Positions 54,435 through 54,587 of a stretch of 54,587 bases of DNA are shown in pieces (within the stretch, counting starts at the first letter, position 1; each line of letters begins with the position of its first letter). This DNA comes from Bryobacterales bacterium (GTDB lineage: Bacteria; Acidobacteriota; Terriglobia; Bryobacterales; Bryobacteraceae): contig PLRJ01000091.1 of assembly GCA_003163855.1 (NCBI GenBank), forward strand, positions 1-54,587, read 5' to 3'. Under the pieces are notes generated by a model that saw only the letters and a program-made list of their open reading frames with translations, searched no databases and had not been told where the DNA came from. Position numbers and translations under genes: made by a program.

Positions 54435-54587
54435 GTAGCACAACTTCATGGCCCGCTACAAGAGTAGAATCGAGCATTGACAAGTGGCCTGGCGCCGGCG
54501 CGCCCTGAACCCAGGTCTCTTGCACCCAACCGCATGGCTCCCTCATAGGTCGCTCGACAACGCGGGTTGAACTAAACCGCTTCGCGG

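Noticed and set aside
1-54587. CRISPR array, rRNA genes or prophage
   Set aside because: No regularly spaced repeats, ribosomal RNA sequence or phage structural genes were seen.

Overview
The window looks like chromosomal DNA of a diderm, GC-rich soil bacterium, most likely an acidobacterium of the Bryobacter/Solibacter type. This is inferred from gene content, not from a marker gene: secreted beta-propeller/amidohydrolase and S9-peptidase pairs, a TonB receptor/YfiR/hybrid-kinase operon, tandem Tat proteins beside a creatininase, and many hybrid kinases. No phage, IS element, CRISPR array or rRNA was seen. One tRNA gene (Thr, CGT) is present.

Layout. 1-3.3 kb: two tandem paralogous proteins of unknown function (the first cut by the window edge) and a creatininase-family hydrolase, interleaved with a nested-dyad repeat. 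3.4-11.3 kb: an exported amidohydrolase, an ArsC-like protein, YihY/BrkB, uvrB, a DUF2520-like protein, folP, mutM and a Rieske protein. 11.4 kb: tRNA-Thr. 11.5-17 kb: an operon of TonB receptor, YfiR-like protein and CHASE8 hybrid kinase. 17.2-19.4 kb: a membrane hybrid kinase. 19.5-26.7 kb: propeller-amidohydrolase, S9 peptidase and an endonuclease/exonuclease/phosphatase-fold protein. 26.7-29.8 kb: a Na+/H+ antiporter, a sigma-54 activator without a sensor domain, and a small unknown protein. 30-32.3 kb: a FixL/FixJ-like kinase with two response regulators. 32.5-42.9 kb: a sortase with its probable substrate, an isochorismatase-like protein, a Pro/Gly-rich secreted protein, a BON protein, carbonic anhydrase plus SulP transporter, two divergent exported epoxide hydrolases and a cytochrome P460. 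43-45.5 kb: an enolase-superfamily dehydratase fused to an MFS transporter. 46-52.7 kb: a chemoreceptor bracketed by direct repeats, a GAF/PAS hybrid kinase and an HPt-receiver protein. 52.8-54.4 kb: cupin and DUF4267 genes divergent from a TetR regulator.

The most interesting signal is a probable local sigma-54 regulon between 32.5 and 41 kb. Five intergenic regions carry GG-N10-GC elements facing a start codon: before the sortase operon, the Pro/Gly-rich/BON pair, carbonic anhydrase-SulP, and both epoxide hydrolases. Three of them share a 20-bp imperfect dyad (GNGTCG-N8-CGNCNC) placed 103-104 bp upstream of the -24 element, with a compensating change in the two arms. The sigma-54 activator gene lies 3-12 kb away and is the obvious candidate regulator. 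Together this reads as an envelope and bicarbonate response in which a sigma-54 activator controls a dedicated sortase system. All functions here are inferred from sequence alone.
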